Source of the DNA: Ignavibacteriales bacterium
GTDB taxonomy: Bacteria > Bacteroidota > Ignavibacteria > Ignavibacteriales > Melioribacteraceae
Assembly: GCA_026390775.1 (NCBI GenBank)
Contig: JAPLFF010000007.1
Coordinates: forward strand, 1,612,001 to 1,676,000
DNA length: 64,000 nucleotides
Direction of reading: 5' to 3'
Both the position numbers and the translations under genes were made by a program. The notes under the pieces were generated by a model. The model was not told the DNA's origin. It did not search any database and saw only the letters and a program-made list of their open reading frames with translations. This document shows positions 17,380 to 26,080 of the stretch, piece after piece (the stretch's first letter is position 1; each line of letters starts with the position of its first letter).

Positions 17380-18773
17380 TGAAAACACCACAGATGAAGA
17401 ATACATCATTCAATTGGAGAGAACAATCGCTACTGAAAGTCGCGAAGTATGTAAGTTTTATTGTCGGTGCTGTCATACTTATCTGTGTACTGATATTCAT
17501 TTTCTTCCCGGATCCTTTTATCAACGCATTCTTCAAAGACCGAATTACAAAAGCTTTTAAAGAAACTTATCCGGCATACTCAATAAAGTTTAGCGATATG
17601 CATTATAATTTTTGGAAGAATCGTTTAGGGTGTGATTCTCTAACACTGAAGACTAACGACTCTACGCTTACATGCAGTGTTGCTTCATTCTCCGTTAGCG
17701 GAATCGGTTGGATGAAAATTCTTATGAAAAAAGATTATACTTCTAATATTCTTACAAGCTCAGTGATAGATGCACAAAAAATTGTTCTTAATTTTCGTCA
17801 GTCTCAGAATGAACTTCGTTTTGATATGTTGCATATATCGGTACCTGATTCTGAAATGGTGGCTGATTCAATTAAGTTTTATTCTTTAATTGACGATGAA
17901 CAATTCTTCGCAAAAAATCAATTTAGGCAAACCAGGTTTCGTTTTAATATTCCTCAAATAAAAATAATGGGTTTGAATTGTCTCGCATTACTTCAAGGAA
18001 ATATCTATAGTGCCAGAAACATTAATATACATGATGTATTTCTTGATATTCTGGTGAACATGGATAAGCCCTATGACATGAACTCATCTAATCCACAGAT
18101 GCTGAACGAAGCTCTATCTTCGATGAAGGAAATAGTAAAGGTTGATAGTTTGAAAGTCATAAATGGACGGTTGAACTATCGCGAGAGGTTTGTAGTTAAA
18201 GCAATACCTGGAGTGGTTAAATTTGATAAAGTCAATGTTTCAATAAGTGGAATTGCTAATAATACAGCTCACCCTGACACTACAATTATTCATGGGGAGG
18301 GACTTTTTATGAATTCCGGCACAATGAAACTGTTTATGGCAATTCCTCCCACATCAACGGATTTTTCTTTACGATATTCCGGTTCACTTAGCACGATGGA
18401 TGTGACCGTATTAAATTCATTCATTGAACCATGTGAACATAAACGTATTAAATCCGGAATCCTTCAGTCTGCAACGTATAATATCAATGTTAATTCGGGG
18501 CATGCAAACGGTACCTTGCGAGCTGCGTACAAAGACTTATCTATCGCTGTTCTCAACAAAAATACCGGAAGTGAAAATGGAATTTTCGATCGGGTCTCCT
18601 CTATCTTTAGTAAAATATTTATTATCCGCGGAGCCAATATGCCGGATGAGAAAGGTTTAATGAAGATCGGTGAAATAAAATACACACGGAATCCGAGAGA
18701 TTATTTTTTCAATTTTTTGTGGTTTGCGCTTCGCAACGGTATTGCTGATGTAATTGGACTTCCTCAAATATAA
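17376..18773 (+). CDS. Membrane-anchored periplasmic AsmA-like protein
   Basis: 465 residues: one N-terminal membrane helix (about 24-47, VSFIVGAVILICVLIFIFF) and a large beta-rich periplasmic part. Features such as FKDRITKAF..., KFSDMHYNFWKNRLGCDSLTL, DSLKVINGRLNY, FDKVNVSISGI and a C-terminal KIGEIKYTRNPRDYFFNFLW resemble AsmA/DUF748-type lipid-handling proteins, though similarity is weak. Its start overlaps the stop of the permease gene by 4 nt, so the pair is translationally coupled. With the phospholipid synthase upstream this suggests a membrane-lipid operon; that role is inferred. Confidence 0.6.
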   Translation: MMKTPQMKNTSFNWREQSLLKVAKYVSFIVGAVILICVLIFIFFPDPFINAFFKDRITKAFKETYPAYSIKFSDMHYNFWKNRLGCDSLTLKTNDSTLTCSVASFSVSGIGWMKILMKKDYTSNILTSSVIDAQKIVLNFRQSQNELRFDMLHISVPDSEMVADSIKFYSLIDDEQFFAKNQFRQTRFRFNIPQIKIMGLNCLALLQGNIYSARNINIHDVFLDILVNMDKPYDMNSSNPQMLNEALSSMKEIVKVDSLKVINGRLNYRERFVVKAIPGVVKFDKVNVSISGIANNTAHPDTTIIHGEGLFMNSGTMKLFMAIPPTSTDFSLRYSGSLSTMDVTVLNSFIEPCEHKRIKSGILQSATYNINVNSGHANGTLRAAYKDLSIAVLNKNTGSENGIFDRVSSIFSKIFIIRGANMPDEKGLMKIGEIKYTRNPRDYFFNFLWFALRNGIADVIGLPQI

Positions 18774-18883
18774 CTTCCAGAAAAGTAATGAATATATATG
18801 TTTACTTTTTTTGTTTAGAAGAATAAAATATTTTCTTATATCATAAATAATTTTCCGCAAGAATATAGCGGGCGATCTCACCC

Positions 18884-18924
18884 AAAAGATGTAGTTCCTT
18901 TTTCATCCTTATGGGCGATTGATT
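18884..18924 (+). promoter_or_regulatory. 41-bp regulon element, copy 5
   Basis: Preceded by ATCTCACCC; contains AAAAGATGTAGTTCC and TTTTTCATCC, then TTATGGGCGATTGAT (two changes from consensus). The next real gene is 300 bp away and beyond a terminator, so this copy has no ordinary target gene. Confidence 0.7.
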
Positions 18925-19082
18925 CGCAATACATTTCTTGATATCATTATTCAGCAATGAAAAGACCAATAAAGCGATTAGGAAAACAAGATTAGATACG
19001 AATTTTTATGCTTGATTGTTTTTTCTTTGCTCATACAACCCCTAACCCAGCTGCAAATTAAAGCGGTATTTACAGCTGGGTT
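18925..19082 (+). ncRNA. Candidate small RNA between regulon element 5 and a terminator
   Basis: Between the element and the hairpin at 19044-19082 there is only a 12-codon ORF (ATG 18957, MKRPIKRLGKQD) with no good ribosome site. A transcript from the element would be about 150 nt and end at the hairpin. It could instead be the remains of a small gene. There is no direct evidence of transcription. Confidence 0.3.
19044..19082 (+). terminator. Hairpin terminator
   Basis: AACCCAGCTG pairs perfectly with CAGCTGGGTT over a 19-nt loop and is followed by TATTAAAAA. It separates the element-5 unit from the gene at 19224. Confidence 0.65.
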
Positions 19083-19223
19083 TATTAAAAAATAATAGCA
19101 TATAAGTATAAGAGCTATACAAAGGCAAATAGCAATTACACAACCTCCATTTTTCCCCCTTCTATCAGGAAGAAGATAATTTTAAGTCTTACAAAGATAT
19201 TTAACTAGGAAACTGCAACTGAC

Positions 19224-19898
19224 ATGAAAAGCAATTCTATTTATATCATTCCACTACTTCTTTTATTTGCTGCTATGAGTGACGCTTTATCAGCAAAAGA
19301 GAAAACAGTTATAAACTCAAATTCATACTTCCCAGTTAATAATGGTATAACATTGGTTTATAAATCATCATTTGGTGAAAGTATTACAAAATACTTTCAA
19401 GATGGTGAATTTATTATCAGCTCGAGTGAAGCTGATAAATTCAAGTATAGACAGACTTTGATAATAAAAGAAGACGGTGTTTATGTAAAAGAAACATATC
19501 GTTTCTTAAAAATATTTTTGTTTATTAAAAAAGAAGGAACGTTCACGTATGGAAAACCTTTATTACGATTTCCTCTCCCTTTGTCACCGGGTATGGAGTG
19601 GAAATGGGAAGGAGATGAATATTCAGATGGTGATACGAATAAAGTGAAGGTTACCGGCAAAGTTCTTAATAAGGAATTTGTTATAACGGAAGCCGGAAGA
19701 TTTGAAGCAATAAAATTAGAATCCATTGTTGAAGGTTCTGACAACGTTAAAGATATAGCAACCGAATGGTTTGCAGAAGGTATAGGATTAATAAAAGCAA
19801 AAATAATGATTGAAGGCGGTGGAGCGATGGGTTTTCTAAGGGATATTCTAGGATATGGAACCATTGAATTTGAATTAAAAGAAATTAGAAAACAATAA
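19224..19898 (+). CDS. Exported protein of unknown function, DUF3108/TapB-like fold
   Basis: 224 residues with a signal peptide (about 1-23, DALSA). The body is beta-rich: YFPVNNGITLVYKSS, PLPLSPGMEWKWEGD, FVITEAGRFEAIKLES and IATEWFAEGIGLIKAKI. The PL.PG..W.W and G.FEA.K......EW.A.GIGL.K patterns are those of periplasmic beta-sandwich proteins of the DUF3108 type. The family has no defined activity. It is followed after 38 bp by another exported protein, so possibly co-transcribed. Confidence 0.65.
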   Translation: MKSNSIYIIPLLLLFAAMSDALSAKEKTVINSNSYFPVNNGITLVYKSSFGESITKYFQDGEFIISSSEADKFKYRQTLIIKEDGVYVKETYRFLKIFLFIKKEGTFTYGKPLLRFPLPLSPGMEWKWEGDEYSDGDTNKVKVTGKVLNKEFVITEAGRFEAIKLESIVEGSDNVKDIATEWFAEGIGLIKAKIMIEGGGAMGFLRDILGYGTIEFELKEIRKQ

Positions 19899-19936
19899 TC
19901 GAATAATTATCACTTTCACAAAATTCTAAAAAGAAC

Positions 19937-21145
19937 ATGCTAAAATTTAAATTACTATTTCTTATGATTTTCTGCATTTTATTTTCATGGAGTGTGCAAG
20001 CTCAGCAGAGATATCCTACACTCATTCAATCATCAAACGAGGATGAAATTATAACGCTCTCTGTGGATAAGTCTGTATATTATCCCGGCGACACCGTCCG
20101 TTTAACAGTTAAACGAAATGACCGCACGGCAACAGTTGTTGTAACTCCAGTCTTAGTCATTGAAGGGACAACACTAAAATCCATTGGCCACAACATATAC
20201 AGCGCTGTCATCCCTCAAGCTTGCGCACCCGGTCGATATCGAGTTCGCCTCAAAGCTCAGGATGATGAAAAACGACGTTATGTTTATGATACGGATTGCA
20301 TCGTTGATGTCGAAGAGTACCAGGTCATAGAGCAGATAAGTCATTATGTACATATTGAACCTGAAGCCGGCAGTGATGATATACAATCGGCTGTAACGCT
20401 CGACCGTAGTCAGATACAAAACCTTCGAGTGATATTCCAGCGCGATAGTATTCGGTTGGGAATGGGACCACAGTTTGTAACAATAAGGACATCAGTGCAA
20501 TTGCGAGATGGAACTACGACACAAACTTTTGAACGGCGTGTCTTAACATTTCGAAATGACAACGATCCGAACCGGGACCGTGCTATGTTAATTCAATACC
20601 GTACAGCTTACGGTTCCTATGCAGCAATTCGATCGGAGGAATTTACACAAGTGCGGATACATTTAGACTCCCTTCCTGATTGGGCTATCATCAAGATCAA
20701 CATCGAACCTGATTACACTATAAAAATTGGAGGTTACGATCGATCCAACTCTTACTCTCGCTATTTCCGTGTAAGAGGTCCGAAGATTGAGATGGGTTTT
20801 TCTCTCGCTATACCTAAAGTTTTGTTCGACACGCAAGCAAAAGATTCCTTAAACTACGGTAACTCAAGTGCGATGATACGATTTTATTTAGTGAACGGAG
20901 TATCGGGAAATCGATTCCCTGTTAATTTTGGGATAGGAACATTCGGTGTTAATTCTCCCATCGATGTTAATGTCGGACGTGGCGGATTTGCTTTGTCGTT
21001 ATTCCTTGATGTGGCAGAGATGACGAGGATACTTGGAATAGACTTAATCAAGAAAATCACTGCAGGTCTGGAATTGGCTCCGTTCTTCCCAATAAATAAA
21101 AGGGCGCGGTTTTTAATTGACTTTCAGGTGGCTCTTATACTCTAA
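19937..21145 (+). CDS. Exported protein with an Ig/macroglobulin-like domain
   Basis: 402 residues with a signal peptide (about 1-22, VQAQ). Residues 38-130 resemble an MG2/Ig-type strand set (ITLSVDKSVYYPGDTVRLTV ... APGRYRVRLKAQDD). The C-terminal half (about 270-402) is beta-rich with FSLAIPKVLFD and RFLIDFQVALIL and may be membrane-associated. Codon use is visibly richer in CG-ending and CGN codons than the flanking genes, which hints at a different recent origin. I know no function for it. Confidence 0.6.
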   Translation: MLKFKLLFLMIFCILFSWSVQAQQRYPTLIQSSNEDEIITLSVDKSVYYPGDTVRLTVKRNDRTATVVVTPVLVIEGTTLKSIGHNIYSAVIPQACAPGRYRVRLKAQDDEKRRYVYDTDCIVDVEEYQVIEQISHYVHIEPEAGSDDIQSAVTLDRSQIQNLRVIFQRDSIRLGMGPQFVTIRTSVQLRDGTTTQTFERRVLTFRNDNDPNRDRAMLIQYRTAYGSYAAIRSEEFTQVRIHLDSLPDWAIIKINIEPDYTIKIGGYDRSNSYSRYFRVRGPKIEMGFSLAIPKVLFDTQAKDSLNYGNSSAMIRFYLVNGVSGNRFPVNFGIGTFGVNSPIDVNVGRGGFALSLFLDVAEMTRILGIDLIKKITAGLELAPFFPINKRARFLIDFQVALIL

Positions 21146-21235
21146 GTTCAGTTCAAACATATTCATTGGCGGAGATTGAAACTATTTAATCCCGGATTCT
21201 TAAAAGATGTATTAAAGAGTTAAAGAATGATGAAA

Positions 21236-21270
21236 AACGCTCAAAGATTTATTCGTAAAAAAAGATTAAC
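21236..21270 (+). pseudogene. 3' tail of a lost coiled-coil protein gene
   Basis: This short stretch (AACGCTCAAAGATTTATTCG then TAAAAAAAGATTAAC) matches the 3' ends of the coiled-coil genes at 23423 and 23955 (GCAATCAAGAATTTATTCGC then AAAAAAAGATTAAC). It is followed by the same spacer as in the second module before the DUF3943 gene. It marks the left edge of a duplicated module. Confidence 0.55.
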
Positions 21271-21323
21271 CGGTAATTGTTTTTTCAATTGTAAGGAAGA
21301 ATAAAACGAAAAATGTATTCTTT

Positions 21324-22889
21324 TTGTTTTTTTTATTTTTAGTTCCAATAATTCTTCAGGCGCAGTTTAAATCTTCGTTTGAAAAAAAAATATTCTTAAA
21401 TCAAAATACATGGTTAAACCGGCAGACGTCAGTGAATGAGATTAATCGTCATTCCAATTTAGTCGCTGATACGAATAAAATATCAGCTCGCGACACTATT
21501 AAAACCTTATCCCCGGACACCATGAAGTACAATATGTATGGCGATTTGCTGAATGATGACCCAATCTATACCAAAAAGCGTCATGTATGGTTTCCTGCCT
21601 TACAAATTATCATCCAATGTGGGCTCTTAAATTTGTTCGATCATTATGTGATGCACTTCGATTGGGCTACAGTGGGATTCAATTCCTGGAATAAGACTGT
21701 CTTACACTCCGGTTTCCCGTGGAATAATGGATGGGAATGGGATAACGCAAGATTCGCCAATGACTTTTTACTGCACCCTTATACCGGCGCAAGCTATTTT
21801 AATGCGGCACGCTCGGGCGGATACAATTTTTGGGAGTCATCTTTATTTGTACTTGGTGGTTCTTATTTTTGGAAGCTTTTCGGAGAAAACGGAGGACCTG
21901 AGTTCAAACCGGCAAAGAATTCTATAATTGCTACAACTTTGGGTGGTATGGTTATGGGTGAAGGATTATACAGATTGGGGTCGGATGTTATCGATCTAAG
22001 AACTACAGGGGTAGAAAGAGTCAGTAGAGAACTCCTGGCTTTCATTATTAGTCCTGGCAGATCATTTAGCAGGCTTTTATCCGGGAAATTGTTTGATCAT
22101 ATCACAGAAGATGTTTATCAGACTGAACCGCTTAACATAACCTTTTCCCCTGGGTATCATAGAGTGAATGAAGGTACATCAATCGAAAAAGGATCTAGTA
22201 GCTTTAATTTAAATATTAATTTAGATTATGGAAATCCGTTTGAAAAAAGATCGCGGAAACCTTTTGATTATTACAAAGTCCTGGGGAGTTTAGATTTTGG
22301 AGTAGGAGATAAAATTGCCGCCAATATAACTGGGTATGGTATTTTATATGGAAATAATATTCAAAGCGGTAGTCTGGAAGCTTTAGTTGGGCTTTTTCAA
22401 CACATGGATTATTTTGATAATAAAACTTTTGAATTGGGTACCTTTGCTTTTGGACCGGGAATAATTGCTAAACTCCCAATGAGCTATAATTCAAGTCTTT
22501 ATACTAATCTTCATGTTAGTATAGTTCCTTTTGGCGCACTAAGCAACCGATTTGGTCCTGATACTTCACAGGTTAGGGATTTCGATTACGACAGTGGAGC
22601 TCTGATGACATTTGAAAGCACTTATAATATTGGAGGATGGGTAGGGCTTACATTTACAGCTTATTACTGGTGGTTACATACAATTTATGGAACTGCAGGA
22701 AATAGTTATATAGGATTAATCAAACCCAGAATTGCATTCAAGCTTTTTAACAATGTAAGCATTGGTTTTGAACATTTAGTTTACTACAGCGATAGATACC
22801 CGCGTGATTTTCCTAGTGTTCATTCCGTAAGAACCGAACAGAAAGTTTTTGTTCAAGTATTTATAGAAGAGTTCAAGTTCAAAAAATAA
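21324..22889 (+). CDS. DUF3943 outer-membrane protein, copy A, with altered start
   Basis: About 521 residues, homologous along its length to the 24432 product. It shows DUF3943 features: GWEWDNARFANDFLLHPYTG, ASYFNAARSGGYNFWES, WKLFGENGGPEFKPAKN and a GE.LYRLGSDV segment, then a long beta-barrel ending EEFKFKK. In the paralogue translation starts at ATG after AAGGAAGAATAAA; here the same position (21306-21308) is ACG. The nearest usable codon is TTG 21324, which shortens the signal peptide. So the gene may be poorly translated, start at ACG, or be an early pseudogene. The remaining frame is intact. Confidence 0.7.
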   Translation: MFFLFLVPIILQAQFKSSFEKKIFLNQNTWLNRQTSVNEINRHSNLVADTNKISARDTIKTLSPDTMKYNMYGDLLNDDPIYTKKRHVWFPALQIIIQCGLLNLFDHYVMHFDWATVGFNSWNKTVLHSGFPWNNGWEWDNARFANDFLLHPYTGASYFNAARSGGYNFWESSLFVLGGSYFWKLFGENGGPEFKPAKNSIIATTLGGMVMGEGLYRLGSDVIDLRTTGVERVSRELLAFIISPGRSFSRLLSGKLFDHITEDVYQTEPLNITFSPGYHRVNEGTSIEKGSSSFNLNINLDYGNPFEKRSRKPFDYYKVLGSLDFGVGDKIAANITGYGILYGNNIQSGSLEALVGLFQHMDYFDNKTFELGTFAFGPGIIAKLPMSYNSSLYTNLHVSIVPFGALSNRFGPDTSQVRDFDYDSGALMTFESTYNIGGWVGLTFTAYYWWLHTIYGTAGNSYIGLIKPRIAFKLFNNVSIGFEHLVYYSDRYPRDFPSVHSVRTEQKVFVQVFIEEFKFKK

Positions 22890-22931
22890 ATTGATCTTTT
22901 CCGAATTTTTGATATCATGTAAAAAAATAAA

Positions 22932-22988
22932 ATGGGCACAACCATTAAGAAAATTTATTTGTCTGCAAATAGTTCTCATACTGAATAA
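22932..22988 (+). pseudogene. 5' remnant of a PAP2 phosphatase gene
   Basis: ATGGGCACAACCATTAAGAA then AATTTATTTGTC matches the start of the intact PAP2 gene at 26081 (ATGGACACAACAATGAAGAA then AATTTATTTATC), after which the sequences diverge and a stop follows after 18 codons. It follows DUF3943 copy A exactly as the intact PAP2 gene follows copy B. Confidence 0.65.
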
Positions 22989-23006
22989 GCGTTGAAAAAC
23001 TCACCT

Positions 23007-23047
23007 AAAGGATGTAGTTCCTTTTTCATCCCTTTGCCCGATTGAAC
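23007..23047 (+). promoter_or_regulatory. 41-bp regulon element, copy 6
   Basis: Preceded by AACTCACCT; contains AAAGGATGTAGTTCC, TTTTTCATCCCTTTG and CCCGATTGAAC. It ends 88 bp before the CsbD-like start at 23136. Confidence 0.75.
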
Positions 23048-23135
23048 AATCCTAAATTCCTTCCTATCATATTATGGTAATCATGGGATTAGTACGTGAA
23101 ATATTTATTAATTACGGTTATAAAGGAGTTATTAA

Positions 23136-23321
23136 ATGAATTCGCTGATAATTAAAGGAAACTGGAATGAAGCCGCAGGTAAACTCAAACAACAATTCGC
23201 AAACCTTACTGATGATGATTTACTTTTCAAAAATGGTAAAGAAGAAGAACTATTGGGAAGGTTGCAGAATAAACTCGGAAAAACTAAAGAAGAATTACGC
23301 AAAATAATTTCGAAATTATAG
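23136..23321 (+). CDS. CsbD-family stress protein
   Basis: 61 residues with the CsbD layout: the [19 protein letters not shown] motif, then [20 protein letters not shown] and [11 protein letters not shown]. The family is small, soluble and stress-induced in other bacteria (CsbD in Bacillus, YjbJ in Escherichia), with no known activity. AAAGGAG lies upstream of ATG. A second CsbD-like gene at 36414 also has a copy of the regulon element, which is part of the case that the element marks a stress regulon. Confidence 0.9.
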   Translation: MNSLIIKGNWNEAAGKLKQQFANLTDDDLLFKNGKEEELLGRLQNKLGKTKEELRKIISKL

Positions 23322-23422
23322 CGGTAGTTCACCGAGAAATTTAATGCGTTCCGGTTGCGAGAATTTCCAGCATACTAGTATAGTACAAATAAATAATTAC
23401 AATAAAACCAACAAGGAGAATT

Positions 23423-23863
23423 ATGAAAACCAAATATTCCATCTTAACGGCCATAGTATTAATAAACGGCTTATTATTTACAGGAATTAACTTCGCTCAG
23501 GCAACTAAAGTAGAAGCTGCAAAAGAAAAGGTTAAAAATGCAAAACTAGAGTTGAAAGATGCACAGGCGGAAAGTGATAAGGAATACCGTCAATTTAAGG
23601 CCTATGCCGAATTAAAAATCAACGATAACGAAAAAAGTATTGCAAAATTCAAAGTGAAGATTAAAACAGCAGACGAAAAATTCAAAATTAAGTATGATAA
23701 AAAAGTAGACTCGCTAGAGCAAAGAAATATCGAGCTTAAGAAAAAAATAAGTGAATATAAGTATGAAGGAAAAGATCAATGGGTAATATTCAAGCGCGGG
23801 TTTAATCATGATTTAAAGGTAGTCGGTAAAGCAATCAAGAATTTATTCGCAAAAAAAGATTAA
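23423..23863 (+). CDS. Exported coiled-coil protein, copy 1
   Basis: 146 residues: a signal peptide (about 1-26, NFAQA), then a long charged helix (about 28-125) with heptad-like spacing (EAAKEKVKNAKLELKDAQAE; VDSLEQRNIELKKKISEY) and a conserved end FNHDLKVVGKAIKNLFAKKD. AAGGAG precedes ATG. A lipoprotein paralogue follows at 23955 with the same C-terminal motif. It is probably a periplasmic helical protein; its function is unknown. It is likely transcribed with the CsbD gene 100 bp upstream. Confidence 0.7.
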   Translation: MKTKYSILTAIVLINGLLFTGINFAQATKVEAAKEKVKNAKLELKDAQAESDKEYRQFKAYAELKINDNEKSIAKFKVKIKTADEKFKIKYDKKVDSLEQRNIELKKKISEYKYEGKDQWVIFKRGFNHDLKVVGKAIKNLFAKKD

Positions 23864-23954
23864 CTGAAATGGATAAGGCTACTAAGGAAGCAATTATATC
23901 TTGCATACTAGAATAAAGCATATAAATATTTCTAAATATCCTAAAAGGAGAATC

Positions 23955-24395
23955 ATGAAAAACAAATATTTAATCTTAGCAGTTATAGGGTTAATTGGAG
24001 GATCAGTATTAACCGGTTGCAACATCAATCGAGAAAAAAAAGTAGAGAATGCTAAAGAAAATGTTAAAGAAGCAAATCAAGATTTGAAAGAAGCACAGGC
24101 TCAATATGAAAAGGACTGGCAACAATTCAAGAGCGATGCTGAATTAAAAATTACCGCTAACGAAAAAAGCATTGATACATTCAAAGTGGAAATGAAAACA
24201 GCGAGTAGAAAATTCAAAGCTCAATATGAAAAAGAAGTAGTGGTGTTAGAACAAAAAAATATCGAGTTAAAGAAAACGATAAGTGAATATAAGTACGAAG
24301 GAAAAGATAAATGGGAAGAATTCAAACAAGGGTTTAATCATGATATGGAGGTTGTTGGAAAAGCAATCAAGGATTTATTTGCAAAAAAAAAATAA
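23955..24395 (+). CDS. Coiled-coil lipoprotein, copy 2
   Basis: 146 residues, paralogous to 23423 over the full length but with a lipobox (SVLTGC, Cys about residue 21), so membrane-anchored where copy 1 appears soluble. The body is a charged helix (VENAKENVKEANQDLKEAQA; FKVEMKTASRKFKAQYEKEV) ending FNHDMEVVGKAIKDLFAKKK. I chose ATG 23955 because AAAAGGAG lies just before it; the frame is open to 23901 but has no ribosome site there. The DUF3943 copy B gene starts 36 bp later. Confidence 0.75.
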   Translation: MKNKYLILAVIGLIGGSVLTGCNINREKKVENAKENVKEANQDLKEAQAQYEKDWQQFKSDAELKITANEKSIDTFKVEMKTASRKFKAQYEKEVVVLEQKNIELKKTISEYKYEGKDKWEEFKQGFNHDMEVVGKAIKDLFAKKK

Positions 24396-24431
24396 CCAGT
24401 AATTGATTTTTAATTGTTAAGGAAGAATAAA

Positions 24432-26042
24432 ATGAAAAAAGTATACTTTTTGTTTTCTTTGTTTTTAGTTCCAATAATTCTTCAGGCGCAGTTTAAATCT
24501 GCGATGGGGAAAAAAATATTCTTAAATCAAAACACATGGTTAAGCCGGCCTACCGGACAGGCAGGTCAGCAGATGTCAATGAATGAGATTAATCGTTATT
24601 CCGATTCAGTTGCTGATACGAATAAAACATCAATTCGCGATACTACGAAAACCTCAATTCGCGACACTATTAAAACCTCTAATAAAACTTCTACTCCGGA
24701 CACAATGAAGTACAACATGTATGGTGATTTACTGAATGACAATCCGTTGTATAACCCGAAATCTTCTTTGTTGATGGTTGCCCTAAGAGTTACCTTGTCA
24801 AACGTTTCCACTTTTTTAATTGACAGGTATATCCTTAACGAAAGTTTTTCAAGAGTAGGATTTAATTCATGGCAACATAACATACAAACGGGATGGGAAT
24901 GGGATCAAGACAGATTTGGTATGAATTATTTTTTCCATCCATTTTCCGGCGGAATGTATTTTAATGCTGCTCGTGCAAACGGTTATTCTTACTTCGGATC
25001 AGTGCCATTTGCAACTTTTGGCAGTTTAGAGTGGGAGTATTTTGGTGAAACCACACTACCCTCATATAACGATTTAATAAATACAACAGTTAACGGGTCA
25101 TTTATTGGAGAAATATTATATCGATTGGGCTCAAATATTCTGGATGATCAAACAACCGGGGCAAATAGATTTTTCCGGGAACTAGCTGTTGGCATTATGA
25201 CACCTAACCGGTTTTTTAGCAGGCTTTTGCAAGGAGAACTTTCCAGGTTAACAACGGAAGAAGTATATCAGAAAGAACCGCTTAACATAACATTAGAGGC
25301 AGGGTATCATAAGGTAAATCCTGGAACAAAAATCGAAAATGGTGGAACCACCAGCTTTAATATCAATCTTAATCTCGATTACGGAAACCCGTTTGAAAAA
25401 AGATCACGAAAACCTTTTGATTATTTCAAAGTTCGGAGTGATTTGGATTTTGGAGTGGGAAGGAAAATTATTGACCTTATATCCGGGTATGGAATTTTAT
25501 TTGGTAAGAATGTTCAAGTTGGTAATTTGGAAATGTTAATTGGATTGTTTCAACACATGAATTATTTTGATAATAAAACTTTCGAATTAGGTACAATGGC
25601 TTTTGGGCCCGGAATAATTTCTAAGCTACCAATGAGCAAGAGTACCAGTCTTTATACTAATCTTCATGTTGATATTGTGCCTTTCGGCGCACTTAGCAAT
25701 CGATTTGGGCCTGATGTTACAGAGTTTAGAGATTATAGCTATACTGGCGGAGCGGAAGCAAAGATTGAAAGTGCTTTCAATATCGGCGGTTGGGTAAGCC
25801 TTTCATTCATAGGTTATTACTGGTGGTTTCATACCTATGTCGGAGTTGCAGGAAATAGTTCCGTATTATTAATAAAGCCCAGTGTCTCATTCAAACTTTT
25901 TGACAATGTAAGCCTTGGATTTGAACATTTGGTTTACTACAGCGATAGATACCCGACTAATTTTGCAAGTGTACATGACGTAAGAACGGAACAGAAAATT
26001 TTTCTTCAAATATTTATAGAAGAGTTCAAATTTAAAAGATAA
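24432..26042 (+). CDS. DUF3943 outer-membrane protein, copy B
   Basis: 536 residues with signal peptide (about 1-19, ILQAQ). Residues 60-90 are a short Thr/Asp repeat (KTSIRDTTKTSIRDT...), then the DUF3943 core: GWEWDQDRFGMNYFFHPFSG, GMYFNAARANGYSYF, WEYFGETTLPSYND and GEILYRLGSNI, then barrel strands to EEFKFKR. Such proteins sit in the outer membrane of Bacteroidota and Proteobacteria with unknown cargo. I chose ATG 24432 after AAGGAAG. Seven codons near residue 40 (PTGQAGQ) come from a GC-rich repeat insertion absent in copy A. The PAP2 gene follows after 38 bp. Confidence 0.8.
   Translation: MKKVYFLFSLFLVPIILQAQFKSAMGKKIFLNQNTWLSRPTGQAGQQMSMNEINRYSDSVADTNKTSIRDTTKTSIRDTIKTSNKTSTPDTMKYNMYGDLLNDNPLYNPKSSLLMVALRVTLSNVSTFLIDRYILNESFSRVGFNSWQHNIQTGWEWDQDRFGMNYFFHPFSGGMYFNAARANGYSYFGSVPFATFGSLEWEYFGETTLPSYNDLINTTVNGSFIGEILYRLGSNILDDQTTGANRFFRELAVGIMTPNRFFSRLLQGELSRLTTEEVYQKEPLNITLEAGYHKVNPGTKIENGGTTSFNINLNLDYGNPFEKRSRKPFDYFKVRSDLDFGVGRKIIDLISGYGILFGKNVQVGNLEMLIGLFQHMNYFDNKTFELGTMAFGPGIISKLPMSKSTSLYTNLHVDIVPFGALSNRFGPDVTEFRDYSYTGGAEAKIESAFNIGGWVSLSFIGYYWWFHTYVGVAGNSSVLLIKPSVSFKLFDNVSLGFEHLVYYSDRYPTNFASVHDVRTEQKIFLQIFIEEFKFKR
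24549..24569 (+). repeat. GC-rich palindrome-type repeat inserted in frame
   Basis: A 21-bp segment (CCTACCGGACAGGCAGG plus TCAG) interrupts the alignment of DUF3943 copy B with copy A, which joins directly at CCGG/CAG. It is like the short repeats at 50237 and 51651. Its length keeps the frame. Confidence 0.6.
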
Positions 26043-26080
26043 AATATTTTTTTTTGAATTTTTAATAACAGATAAAAAAA

